In this document: piece by piece, positions 23,801-35,330 of the stretch | Layout: each line of letters opens with the position of its first letter | How positions within the stretch are numbered: the stretch's first letter is position 1 | NCBI GenBank assembly: GCA_010909165.1 | Contig: MU008159.1 | Location: 1,922,001 to 1,986,000 of the forward strand | Length of the DNA stretch: 64,000 bases | Source: Anthoceros angustus | Lineage: Eukaryota; Streptophyta; Anthocerotopsida; Anthocerotales; Anthocerotaceae | Direction: 5' to 3' | Notes under the pieces: generated by a model | Databases searched by the model: none | Told to the model about the DNA's origin: nothing | The model's input: only the letters and a program-made list of their open reading frames with translations | Translations under genes and position numbers: made by a program

Positions 23801-26800
23801 ACTTCCACGTTGTCTTGACGGTGAGTCTTTGTTTTGTGTGCGCTTTGTGTGAACATGTTGTTTCGTGGCTCTTGACGGTCTTGTTCTTGGTATTTGGCCT
23901 CACATGTTAATGTGTTTTCCGCTTATTCGTTGTCGTCGTTATCTTACGTTCAAGGCCTTTGCGTGAAGTCTTTGATAGCGGTGTAATATCTTGTCATGTT
24001 GTTTTGTCTTGTGTTTTCATCTCTCGTTTGATTTTCTCTATATGCTATGTCCGTTTAAATGGATCATGTTGTTTTTCGCTTGTGTTTATCTCTAGCTCAC
24101 GTATCTGGTGTTTATCACTAGTGTCTTCGTCGGGGTGTGTTTGGTATTCTATCTTTATCTCCATTCTTCTTCTTCTTTGTGAAGTATAACATTGTCTTTA
24201 TTATCTCTACGTCTGAAGGCATCGAGCGTTGCGTTCGACTTGATTGTATTTCTGCGTGACTTTTGTACTTTGTACATTGCTTCATCTCTCAAAGTGTTGC
24301 GTCGTTAACTTTCGGTTTAGGTGTTATTCTGGTTCTATTACTTATGCTCTTGTTTTCATGCGGCTTGTTTTTTGCATCGTCGCCATTGGCAAAACATTTT
24401 GAAGGTATTTGTCTTTTCGATTGAGTTGTTCACGTATCATGCGGACAATTATTTTGTATATATGGTTTGTCGAGTGATCGTCTTTTTGGTTATCGTTTGG
24501 TTTTACATCTTGATGTGCGCTCCTTTGTTTTGTCGCCTGCGTATGGAAGGTAGTTAAGTGATGTCTTTGCTTACTATCGATCCTTTATCTGCGTGACGTT
24601 TGTTGTTATCTTGTCGTCTGTTTTGATGTGTTTAGTTTAGTGTTTTTATCGACTTTTTGTTCTTTATTGATTGTATCATGTGGGGTTTACGTGGTTTGTC
24701 TTTTTTGGTCATGGTTGGTGTTGCTTTTCGTTGTTCTCACTTGCCTCCCACTTGTTATCTGTTTTTATTCGTTCTTTGCTTCGTCTTTTGTCTGTTTCTC
24801 TGCTTGTGTTCTCATCTTTCTCTTCTGTTGGTTTATGTTTTGTAGCTCATCATCACTTCCACGTTGTGCTGACGGTGAGTGCTGTTTTGTGTGCGCTTTG
24901 TGAACATGTTGTTTTGGCAGTCTTGACCAGTGCTTGTTTTTGTGGTATTTGGCCTCACATGTTAATGTGTTGTCTGCTTGTTCGTTGTGCGTCGTTATCT
25001 TACGTTCAAGACGCACACGTGAAGTGCCTTAGATGACAGGTGTAATGTCTTGTCGTCTGTTTTGTCTTGTTTTCATCTGTATCTGTTTTGATTTTCTCTA
25101 TATATGCTATGTCGTTTTAAATGGATCATTTTGTTTCGCTTGGTGTTTATCTTGTCTAGCTCCAATATGCATTGGTGTTTATCGACTAGTGTCTTCGTCG
25201 GGGTGTGTTTTGATCTATCTTTTATCTCCATTGTCTGTTCTTCTTTGTGAAGTATAACATTGTCTTATCTCTACGTGAAGGCATCGAGGCGTTGCGTTCG
25301 ACTTGACTTGTATTTCTGCTTGACTTTTGTACACGTTACATCTCTCAAAGTGTTGCGTCTTAACTCGGTTGTGTTATTCTGATTCTACTTATGCTCTTGT
25401 TTTCATGCGGAAGAGCTTGTTCATGCATTGCATCATTGGGCAAAACATTTTGAAGGTATTTGTCTTTTCGATTGTTGTTCATCATGCGAGACAATTATTT
25501 TGTATATGGTTTTGTCGAGTGTGATCGTCTTTTTGGTTATTTTGTTTTACGTCTTGATGTTTATGCGCTCCTTTGTTTTTGTCTTTGCGTGTCACGGGAA
25601 GGTAGTTAAGTGATGTCTTTTGCCTCGATCCCATCTGCGTGGCGTTTGTTAGTCCTTTATCGTCCGCTTGATTTGATGTGTTTAGTTTAGTGTTTTTATC
25701 GACTTTTTGTTCTTGTTGATTGTATCATGTGTTTTGTTCTTTTTGGTCATGGTTGGTGTTGCTTGGGTCCAATTGTGGTTCTTTATTTGCTATGTTAGTT
25801 TGTCGATCGTCTGTTGTTAACTCTTTTCTGGCCTTTTGTTGCGAGACCCGCATCATGAAAATTCTTAGGGTGTCTTGATTTTAGTAAGAGATGTGTTTAC
25901 CCTTGCCTTTTGTTTTTGTCTTTGGTTCTTGGACATCAAAAATGTACCTCACTAAGATCGCCGTGTAGGCAAATTTGTCATCGTGTGAAGGGTGCTTCCA
26001 ACATTCTAATTTCATCTGTATCGGGATAACTATTTGAGTTTGAATTGTGTTTTCAAGGTTTCTTTCATTGTTGTTTTGTTCGAGGCCAAGGTTTCGTTGT
26101 CGGTTGTGAAGGCCAAGGTGTCTTATCGTCAACCTGTCATGCGTTTGACTATAATTGTTTTGCTTTTCGTTGTTCTCACTTGCCTCCTTTTTGTCTGTTG
26201 TTTCTTTGTGCTTCGTCTTTTATGCTTTTCTTTGTGTTTTCTCTTTCTCTTATGTTTTGTTGGCTCATCATCACTTCCACGTTGTCTTGACGGTATCTTG
26301 TTTTGTTGCGCTTTGTGAACATGTTGTTTTGCGGTCTTGACTCTTGTTTTTGTGGTATTTGGCCTCATGTTAATGTGTTTCGCTTCGTTGTCGTCGTTAT
26401 CTTACGTTCAAGAACACGTGAAGTGCCAGTGTAATATCTTGTCGTCTGTTTTGTCTTGTGTTTTCATCTGTCTCTGTTTTGATTTTCTCTATATATGCTA
26501 TGTTTTAAATGGATCATGTTGTTTTTCTTGTTATCTTGTACTCATTATACATTGGTGTTTATCACGACTAGTGTCTTCGTCGGGGTGTGTTTTGATCTGT
26601 CTTTTATCTCCATTCTTTTCTTCTTTGTGTGAACATGTTGTTTTTATCTCTACGTCTGAAGGCATCGAGCGTTGCGTTACGACTTGTATTTCTGCTGACT
26701 TTTGTACATTAAGTCTCTCAAAGTGTTGCGTCGTTAACTCGGTTTAGGGTGTTCTGTTACAGTTCTATTACTTATGCTCTTGTTTTCATGCAGAAGAGCT

Positions 26801-27170
26801 TGCGTTGTTCCATGCATCGTCGCCATTGGGCAGAACATTTTGAAGGTATTTGTCTTTTTCGATTGAGTTGTTCACATCATAATTATTTGTGTATATGGTT
26901 TTTGTTTTTGTCGATCGTCTTTTTTGTCTTGTTATCTTGTTTTTCTTTGTGTGAACATGTTGTTTTGTCTTTGCGTATCGGAAGGTAGTTAAGTGATGTC
27001 TTTGCTTACTATCGATCCTTTGTCTGCGTGACGTTTATTGTCACGTTTGATTTGATGTGTTTAGTTTGTTTTTTGTCGACTTTTTGTTCTTGTTGATTGT
27101 ATCATGTGGGGTTTCGTGGTTTGTCTTTTTTGGTTGGTGTTGCTTGGGTCCAATTGTGGTTCTTTTTTTG
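20861..27170 (+). repeat. T-rich tandem array, about 870-bp units and longer derivatives
   Basis: The landmark TCATTGATCGGCTTTTGTCC starts units at 20861, 21733 and 22600 (periods 872 and 867). A second landmark (TTCTCACTTGCCTCC) recurs near 21330, 22200, 23065, 23685, 24735 and 26175, so later units are shorter or carry an inserted 0.4-0.5 kb segment (for example 24200-24720, 25260-25760 and 26690-27170). The plus strand is strongly T-rich and A-poor, with frequent GGCCAAGG motifs and no coding. Position and strand bias suggest a long transcribed leader or intron of the recombinase gene that follows. Confidence 0.85.
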
Positions 27171-27479
27171 CTATGTTGTTATCTTTGGTTTGTTAACTCT
27201 TTGCTGGCCTTTTGTTGCGAGACCACGCATCATGAAAATTCTTAGGGTGTCGAGATTTTGGTAAGAGATGTTTTTTGTCTTTGTTTTTCTTTGTTTGTTC
27301 TTGGACATCAAAATATCACCTCACTAAGATCGCTCGGTATTGTCATCGTGTGCTTCCAACATTCTAGTCAGTCGTATCGGGATAACTATTTGAGTTTGAA
27401 TTCGTGTTTCTTGGTGTGTCTGATCAAGGCTCGTTGTGTCACAGCTAACTATTTTGTCAATATTGTTGCGAAAAAGTGT

Positions 27480-30400
27480 TTTGAAGTATGTGGGGTTTGT
27501 TAAAAATGGAAGTTTCTGTTCTCACTAACTTAAAATGGAAGGGATCTCAAAATCTAACAGTGTATAGATCAAAGGATGTGTCTCTGCAATATCTCCCACA
27601 GCCCTGTCCTTCTTTTCGATTGTGGTATAATCAACTTTTAGACCCTTCAGCAGGTTCTCATTTGAAAGCATTCATCTCCATGTAAGTCTTTTCATATTGG
27701 TTTGCAAGTTCATTAACTGTTCAAATGTTTTTTGTGTTTTGATCACTTGGTGCTTTTCTTTGCGGATGGCACCCAAAAAGGAAAACTGGGCCTGGACGGG
27801 AAAGAAGCAAGGGTCCTGGCCAAGTCATGGCTAAGCCGTGCAAAGTGTCAAGTCGTCCTCTCGCAACTCATCCGCTGCGGGATGATGGTAAAGTTGATGG
27901 TGTCTTGGTGCAGTGAAGGAACATATTTAGTTCCAAAAAGGCATTCCTAAACCGCCAAGGCACTTCTCATCCAAGAAGGATGCTCGGCGTGCGGTGAGTT
28001 TTGTCGAGAAGAGAAGAAGGGTGGACACTCGACTGTGGCATTGGTTGAAGGTCCTCTTGCGGAGATTACTAACTATGTCCCATTATGAGAGAGGGGTCCG
28101 GTTGTGGGGAGAATGATTTCTTGATAACGGCGATCCCATGGTTGTGAGTCGCCAAAGCTGTCTGAGTCTAGAGATTTGTGTCTGTTGAGCAGATGCTTCT
28201 GGTGGCGATTTTCCATACTGTTGTGGTTCGACCACAGTCATCCACGATCAAGAAGTGCTTGATATGTTCGAAAGGCTGAAGTGTGCTGGTCCTGAAGATG
28301 ACTTTGCCATGGGTGTGGAGGAAATTGATGATGAAGAAATTTTGAGGCGGATTTGACCCGTCGGTCGGAGGCTGTGAATGATGCTTTGAGTGGTGGGGAG
28401 GATAGGTCTAAGCGGCAGAATAACTGGTGTCGAAGTCGTCTCAGGGCCTTTATGAAAGTGAGTGGGGTCAGGGGATGGGATCTGCTTGAGGATATTCCTT
28501 ACAAGGATCTAAATCTTATTCGATACCCTTTTTCCATCAAGTTCGAATCGAAGGACAACGGAGATTTTCTCGAGCGTAAGTAGTGATGTTTTCTTACTTG
28601 TTGATTTTGATAGTTCGACTTTCCTTCACATGGTGATTCGATCTTCACTTGCGGTGATGTCTTTCTTTCGTGGGTTTAACCGGTTTAACAAGGAAGTGCA
28701 TCCGAACCAAAGCGGCTTGGTTCGATGTTCCTGATCAACATGTTTCATGGAATTTTCCATGGGTCCCGAGCGTTGGTTGCGTCCATGAAAATCGCAAGGA
28801 CCTTGGGATTGTGTCATGTCGAAAAGAGGTGAAGTTGATTTCGATGATGATGAGCGGATTCTTTCACGAGATCATCAATGCTCATTTGGGCGGGGCTCAA
28901 AAGGTAATATTGTTGGTTTTGGGGTGCACTTTGATTGTTCATTTATGGTCTTAAACACGGAGCCCTTATGCTATATTGTTTGCGGTGTGCATATTTTTGC
29001 ATGACCAGTTTGGGGTTCGAGGTGGTGAAGAGTTACATAACGCTCATTAGGGACTTCTCATTTGCATGATTAAGGACCTTTTGTTCGATGGGTGTAGTCT
29101 TTTGTTTCTTGTTTGTTTGATGTTTTGATGTCTTGTATTGAGCTCGTCTTCATTTGCGGTATGAAGAGCGGCTTCAAAAATTACAAAGTGGATATGAAGA
29201 ACTACGAGTGAGCATTTAGTCAAAGGTCAAGATCTGAAAGGGCGTCATCGAAACCTTTAAAGTGTATTGATCACTCTCCCAAGTGGTGCACATGACAAGA
29301 ATTTGTCAATTCGGGGTTTCTCTTCAATTCAACCATTGATAACCCAAGATCCAATGTAAGTTTTTGGTTTATTGGGCTTGAGTTTTGTGGTTTCTATTTT
29401 CTGTTTGTTTTTTTGTTCAGGCTTGGTATGCAAAACTTCGTGTTTCTAAAGGAATGCTGTCAAGATTTATGAAGACCATGGCTGAAGCAGTTGGGCTTGT
29501 TGGCTACTACACCAATAAGAGCTGCCGTGTAACGATGATTACCGTTTGATGGCTCGGTGCCCTCGATCTTTGGGAGAAGTGTGTGGCCATAAAGCGGATC
29601 TTTGGATTTTCAAGGTAATATGTTGTGAAAGCTTGTGACATTTGAGTCTTTGTATGCTCGTTCCCGTTCATATGTTTTGCAGATATGACCGTTACGGTCA
29701 AGCAAGCATTCACAAGAGTTCTTGTTCAGTGAGCAGCGATCTTATCGAGAGCTTTTAAATGAAGAACTCAATCGGATGCGGGATGATTTAAGGGTGTTCT
29801 TCCGTCAGCTGTTGAATGTAACTCCTGAAATAGTATTTTCGAGTCAGCCTGAAGATCAGCGTCCCTTGCAAGTGCAACACGTTAGTAATGTAAGTGTTTG
29901 AGATTTGTATCAAGTATGTAGGGACTTGTGTCAAAATCCTGTGTCCTGACTTGTTTCTGATTTGTCAGGTCTTTCCTCCTGTGGCCACTCCTGTTATTCA
30001 TCATGAAAGCAGACCCCTGAACAATGTTGGGACTGAACTGAGTTTTTCTGCACCATGTGGTCCACTGTGTCTTGAAGTTCAGGTTGGTATTGTGAAGTTG
30101 CTTTGTTGTAGTCTGGCCATGTTAGTTTTTTAATCATCTGGTTCTTGTTTTCTTGGCGGGCACCTTAAAGCATTGCCAAGGCATCCAGATGGATACTAGC
30201 GGACCAACGGCGGTGTTCTGAAATTCCATATGTTGACAAGGTTGATTCTTTGTACATTTGTTTGTTGTTTTCATTCATTTTGGAGTTTCATTGTGTTCTT
30301 CTTGGCGGTTGTGAATCCTTCGACTAGTGTGGCGCTTCATCCCTCATTTCAACATTGATACGAGGAAGTGGATGCGATGGCCCCTCTGTTGGAGGGCATT

Positions 30401-30960
30401 GTGCAGTGAGTGTGATCGGTCATCGAAGTTAACCGAAGTGTGGGCTGTGGTAGCACCTCTGGATATATTGCACTGTATTTAATGGAAATGGAAGTGGCTT
30501 TGAGCGGCTTGCCGGATCTCCAAGGAATTGGAGAATGACAAATTGAAGCGAAATGGAGTTCGTGACAAAAAGGATTTGGAGGCACTTATAGAGAGCAGGC
30601 AGCGGTTGAATTACGAGTCTCTAAGCAGAGAAAGCCCTTGAGATTGAGGCGGAGAAATGTGGAGAGGAGACAAGAGCATATTAAGCATCAAGAGCAAGCG
30701 GCGGCGAGAGCGAGAGGTTCGGAGATTACGTGGGAAAGACAACGAGGCGAAGGATGTGCCTCGAGATATTTCAAGCTGCTCTGCGAAAATCCGTCGAGAT
30801 CGGTAAGCTTTATGCTTTTTATTAATCAGTTTACTAGATTGAAAATTAATGGTTGTGTTGTTTTAGGTTGTGACCTTGCGGGAAGATGGTCAATTTCGTC
30901 CAAGTCCTCGGCTTCATCAATTGGTTGCCAATTATGATAATCTGTACAAGTACCAATCAA
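27480..30960 (+). pseudogene. Tyrosine recombinase-like gene, right copy (disrupted)
   Basis: Several exons run rightward. 27520-27680 encodes LTNLKWKGSQNLT. An exon at 27766 starts MAPKK after a TTTGCGG that replaces the CAG acceptor of the left copy. Acidic and charged exons run to 28905, followed by recombinase exons and a C-terminal Lys/Glu-rich coiled coil near 30510-30720 (ENDKLKRNGVRDKKDLEALI). Shared exon-intron borders with the left copy include the GT at 29356, the AG at 29420, the GT at 29615, the AG at 29692 and the GT at 29890. Gene order and intron positions match 8990-12345 in reverse. Frameshifts and a stop interrupt the frames. A tyrosine-recombinase transposon (Crypton or DIRS-like) is the best reading, but no N-terminal domain is recognised and no reverse transcriptase is seen beside it. 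Confidence 0.5.
29421..29889 (+). pseudogene. Catalytic exons of the tyrosine recombinase-like gene
   Basis: Exon 29421-29614 encodes AWYAKLRVSKGMLSRFMKTM, an AxxVGL segment and YYTNKSCRVTMI, then, after a frame change, a GHKADL segment. Exon 29693-29889 begins with YDRYGQAS. In tyrosine recombinases of the Crypton and ZMYM-like families, the equivalent positions are WYxxxPxGxxxL, TNHSxRxT (catalytic Arg), GHK/GHR and the nucleophile Tyr about 10 residues later, so order and spacing fit. The His of TNHS is Lys here. The intron of 78 bp (29615-29692) separates GHK from the Tyr in both copies. Assignment is by motif reading only. Confidence 0.5.
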
Positions 30961-31430
30961 GCCAAGTGGTGTGAAAATTACATTTTCAATCATATAATTA
31001 TCGATAAATTTCCCAAAATAAGGTGAGTATCAATGTTTTTATTTTAGTGTTTACTAGTAGCAGCGTAATTACGGTTTGTGCTAATTTTGGTTTTGTTTGT
31101 AGGTTTCTTGTTGAGCGAGTTCACTCTATCGGTATTTACTCTTCATTAGTTGAATTTGTATTTCATGCATTACGGATATCTGAAACTCGCAAAGAAAAGG
31201 TTCTTTGTTGGTTTTGTATATCACGGATCCGCATGAATATTATTTAACGAAAATGTTTTGTCAGTTAAGCGATTTTGGTGGGATTCTAGAATGAGCTTCT
31301 AGGCTGGTATTCACTTGGTCGTCATGTTTTCTACTCTAGTGCTCTGTTTTCCACCTTGATGGTAGATCATATTCACCCCACTTGGCATGTTTTCTACTAT
31401 ATTGTAATGAATTTTACTATACTGTGTAAA
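30961..31430. other. AT-rich non-coding stretch
   Basis: AT-rich sequence with a repeated TTCTACT...TTTTCCACC / TTTTCTACT segment near 31325-31400. It may be the 3' end of the recombinase gene. I see no coding region. Confidence 0.3.
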
Positions 31431-33240
31431 ATAATGGCCAAAAGGTCAATTCTCTCTCTAAAAATTCACCTGCACTACCCCGAAAAAAAACCAACTGGGC
31501 GCGTCGAGGCCCCAGACGAGGCCGCGACTTTGCATCAAAGCAGGGAGAGTAAGATCACAGGAAGGCGAGCGCTCTCCGAGAACAAAAAGGCAAGCTTTGC
31601 GGTGACAAAACAAACAAGCGATACAGAACCATGACGGTGATAAATGTAGGCAGGACAAATGTAAAGCTGCATCACGACTTGCAAAAGGATAACCAACCTC
31701 TCTTCGTCCAACAACCTCTTATGACCGATTACTCCTGCGTTTCAAAAGGAATAGAAGACAATAAGAACAAAATCTTGCTCAACATTATGAAAAATGCAAG
31801 CTCTTTGAAGAAGATAACATACATTTTCCAACAACATATGCGTAAAGCGAGAAAACCGAGTTGACACAAAAGACATTTGATGACTTACCAAAGTGGTCCC
31901 GATCTATGGCCGCCACTTCAAGCGAAAACTTGGCGCATCAAAACACAGCGGGAGAGGGTTACAACACACGAGCAAATCGAGAGCTGTCCGAGAAACAAAG
32001 ACTTGTACAGTTGCATTAGCTGCTTTAAACGACACATTTTAAACCAACAGCAACAAAACTACATGAAGACACACAGTAACTGAAACCTAAATAACAAAAT
32101 CGATCAGGTAACGCGATAGAGACAAGAAGACGGGCAAGACAAAAGAAATGATACCAAGCCATGGAACCTAGCGACAACAAGCGGATAAAGGGACACTTCC
32201 AACAAACAAACAAACAAGCAATACGAGATTTTGCGGAAGAAAAAGACACAAGTATCACATGCAATAGGGTGAACAAAAGTAAGCCTAGCCAACCACAGGC
32301 TCGAAGCTCCAAGTCGAGACAATTCACGGTCGTTTACATGAGAGGAAGTAACACCATCGGCCAAGCGTACAAAACAACAAGATCGACGACGAACTACGAC
32401 GAAATCAAATAGAAACAAAGCACTAGGGACATACAAATCGGATAACATCTTAGCGGTCTTTCCCTAAGAAATATAAACAATCACGCAGGCAAAGAACAAC
32501 ATCAACAACAGGACATAATACACAAAACATCCTAAGATATATATAGAAACTTAAATACACTACCACCATAGCGGTAGACAAAAACACAAAACCGAGCAGA
32601 AAAGCGACAATGAAACAGACCAAAGCGCCAAATACACTACTCCCGTAGCAACGAAGCAACAACAAAACCGCACAAAACAACAAGACACAAAAACAACAGA
32701 CGTCAAGGAACAGAAAAAACAACGTGAGCGGATGGCGACTTCAAATGGGAGCAAAAGGCCTTAACCTTTAAGACGAAACCTTGGCCTTGGTACCAAACAA
32801 CCTTGGCCGGACTAAGCAAGCACATGGACCTTAGAGGCAAGACACCTTGGCCTTGAACATGGAACCCCTTGGCCTTGAAAAGAACCTTCAAAGCAGGCGG
32901 CAAAACCTTGGCCTTGAAACAAACTTCTGAGACCTTGGCCTTGAGCGAAGGCGAGAAACCTTAACCATTGGAAAGGGCACGAAAGAACCTTGGCCCAAAA
33001 CTTAAAGACCTTAGCCTAGCGAACCTAGAACACCTTGGCCTTGAATGAGCTACAAAGCAGACCTTAGCCGAGAGAACCCGGAAGAGCGTTGGCTGGCTAG
33101 AACTAGAACTAGGCAGCTCCTTCCCGAAGCGAGGAAGGAAGACCTTGGCCTCTGAGAAACTAAACACGAGCAAAACACCTAAGCCTTGGCGCGGAGACTA
33201 GACCACCTCGGACTTGAAAAGGCAGAATGACAAAAGAACT
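31431..33240 (-). repeat. A-rich leader segment, minus orientation
   Basis: 31590-31930 matches the leader before the left recombinase copy. 32760-33200 is packed with CCTTGGCCTTG, the reverse complement of the CAAGGCCAAGG motifs of the 20.9-27.2 kb array. Read on the minus strand it follows the TATA box at 33262-33254, so it looks like a single-length version of the leader pointing toward the + recombinase copy. Confidence 0.6.
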
Positions 33241-33253
33241 CGCTCAGGAAGCC

Positions 33254-33262
33254 ATTTATATA
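33254..33262 (-). promoter_or_regulatory. TATA box with telo-box, inverted promoter copy
   Basis: On the minus strand, TAGGGTTTGCTGGCCTATATAAA matches the cassettes at 20170-20205 and 20670-20700, with GAGAGAGAAGGCGCC upstream. Confidence 0.5.
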
Positions 33263-33309
33263 GGCCAGCAAACCCTAAACATTCTCACTCTGGCGCCTTC
33301 TCTCTCTAC

Positions 33310-33872
33310 CAAGCTGGTTTGAATTTACGAACCTAACATTAGAGCCCAATTCCAAACCAACGTAGGTTTGCCATTATTGCGCCTTGTATGTTCAACCAAA
33401 CCTAGATTCAATTTTCCAAACCTAGCCTACGGCACCAAACCTAATCTCCGAACCCCGTCGGCGCGGCAACCCGGCCTGACCACGCCACGCGCCACCCACC
33501 AGAACCATCTAGAACCCTAACTTTCGGTGCCAGCGGCATGCACATAGGGTTCTGGTCAACGCGCCGCCCCGCGAAAGCGGTCGGCGGTCCGCGTACGATC
33601 ACTGCCGTCGCGGAGTGACCATTTGCTCACGGTTGGTGGTGTCCTCGGAGAAGGTGCGCGCAATCGGCTCCTTCCTTTCATCTAGTCGCCCACTACATGC
33701 ATCGATGCACTTCTTTGTTCAGTCGCCGTTTCTTAGTTCCAGGATCTAGGTGGGTATGCCAAATTGCGCTCTCTGATTCTGCTGCAAACCATCTGATCAC
33801 GTCCCTTGCAGCCCACACCGGTGGTCCAGCTTTCGCTCATCTCCTGCCACCGCCAATACGACAACAAGAAGT
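33310..33872 (-). repeat. Upstream part of the inverted promoter arm
   Basis: Sequence upstream (minus strand) of the 33.26-kb promoter. It includes AACCTAGGTTTGG-type motifs also found at 20000-20130 and, near 33830-33870, reverse complements of the 19.25-kb region. No coding seen. Confidence 0.5.
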
Positions 33873-34735
33873 CTCGACTGGCGTCCTCCGTGGGTACGAC
33901 GTCAAGCACACTTACGTCGTGTCGGTTCTCTTTTGTTTTTCGTTGCAGCCCAATTGCCAACGCCCAGCTGTCTCGCGGGCTTTTGCTTCCAGTCTTTGCT
34001 CCTGGATAGCCTGTAATCGCTACTGTGAGTTTGCTGCTTTCAACTGCCTTGCTTATCAAGTGATTTATTGCTGCAGAAGTCTCAGAGACATAGCTGCACA
34101 AAACCCTCGACTGGCGTCCTCCGTGGATGCGTTGTCAAGCACACTTCGTCTTTCTCTTTTGTTTTCGTTGTGCCCAATTGCCAGCGCCGGTATCTGGGCT
34201 TTTGCTTCGATCTTAGCTCTGGTAGCACATAATCGCTCTTTTGTGAGTTCTTTGCTTTCAAGCTTCAAGTGATTTAATTTGCGAAGTCTCGAGACATAGG
34301 CTGCACAAAACCCTCGGGCGTCCTCGTGGTGCGTTGTCAAACACACTTACGTCGTGTCTTATCTCTTTTGTTTTCGTTGCAGCCCAATTGCCAGCGCCCG
34401 GTATCTGCGGGCTTTTGCTTCGATCGCTCTGGATAGCTGTTAATCGCTCTGAGTTTCTTTGCTTTCAAGCGCCTTATCAAGTGATTTATTTGCGAAGTCT
34501 CGAGACATAGGCTCAAAACCCTCGTGGCGTCCTCCGTGGATGCGATGTCAAGCACACGTCGTGTCGGTTCTCTTTTGTTTTCGTTGCAGCCCAATTGCCA
34601 ACGCCGGTATCTCGCGGGCTTTTGCTTCGATCTTCGCTCTGGATAGCTATTCGCTCGTGAGTTTGCTGCTTTCAAGTGCCTTGCTTATCAAGTGATTTAT
34701 TCTTTGCGAAGTATCGAGACATCACAAAACCACTT
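33873..34735. repeat. Tandem array of four 207-233 bp units
   Basis: Units start at 33873, 34106, 34313 and 34522 with CTCGxxxGGCGTCCTCCGTG. Each contains TTTTCGTTGCAGCCCAATTG and ends near a GTGATTTATT-GCGAAGTC segment. The first unit keeps CAG/CTG sites (GCAGAAGTCTCAGAGAC) where later units read GCGAAGTCTCGAGAC. A single version of the unit lies in reverse at about 17040-17150 and 19090-19250. Confidence 0.9.
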
Positions 34736-35330
34736 GAGGTCAGTAGTAAGTAATGGGAACGATTACCAAGCCTGGTCATGTGACCTTACTTCCATTTGCT
34801 TGTTTCCTTTTTCAAAGTCCGACTCTGGCGATCGGTAACAACACGGGTCCTCGATAGTGTTGTCTCGATGCTTGACGTTTGCGATACTGGCTTAATCTTT
34901 GTTGCCTTGCACCTAGATCACGACACCAGAAACACGTGGCCTTAGTGTGGTGTCTGCGAGGTCCAACCACGAAAAACCACAGTAAGTCACCCTACTTTTG
35001 CTTTTGAAGCTTGTATCACGCATCACGATGGTTATGAAGCATGCACAGTCATGTCGGGCATGGTAGTTGCGGAGCATGCACTTGCGGTTGTTCGGTTGGG
35101 GCGTAACGATGCGATGGTCGTCCGCAGCGTCGGCGTGTGGGCGCCACTGCATGCCAGCGTGTGTCACTTGTCAACAATGTGTCAGAGTCAACGTCTAGTA
35201 GATGCATAAATAGGCATGCCGCAACATGCGACGTTGAGTGGCGGCATGCCGCAACACGCGGATGTGTTACATTTGTTATGCACTTTGTAAACTCACGCCC
35301 CTCTCCTCCTCCAGGAATTTGAGCTGCAGC
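34736..35330. repeat. Outer end of the inverted arm with promoter remnant
   Basis: 35175-35240 is a close reverse complement of 18505-18565 (GTCAGAGTCAAC and ATAGGCATGCCGCAACATGC). This extends the inverted similarity to the TATA-bearing promoter unit, whose TATA is degenerate here (CTATTTATGC on minus). 34740-35170 has no recognised content. Confidence 0.6.

Noticed and set aside
20861-27170. Many Phe/Leu/Ser/Val-rich frames resembling membrane proteins
   Set aside because: They come from T-rich tandem repeats, shift frame between units and lack any conserved topology.
9000-35000. Endogenous giant-virus insertion
   Set aside because: No capsid, polymerase or other viral hallmark is visible. 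Repeated inverted transposon-like units explain the layout better.
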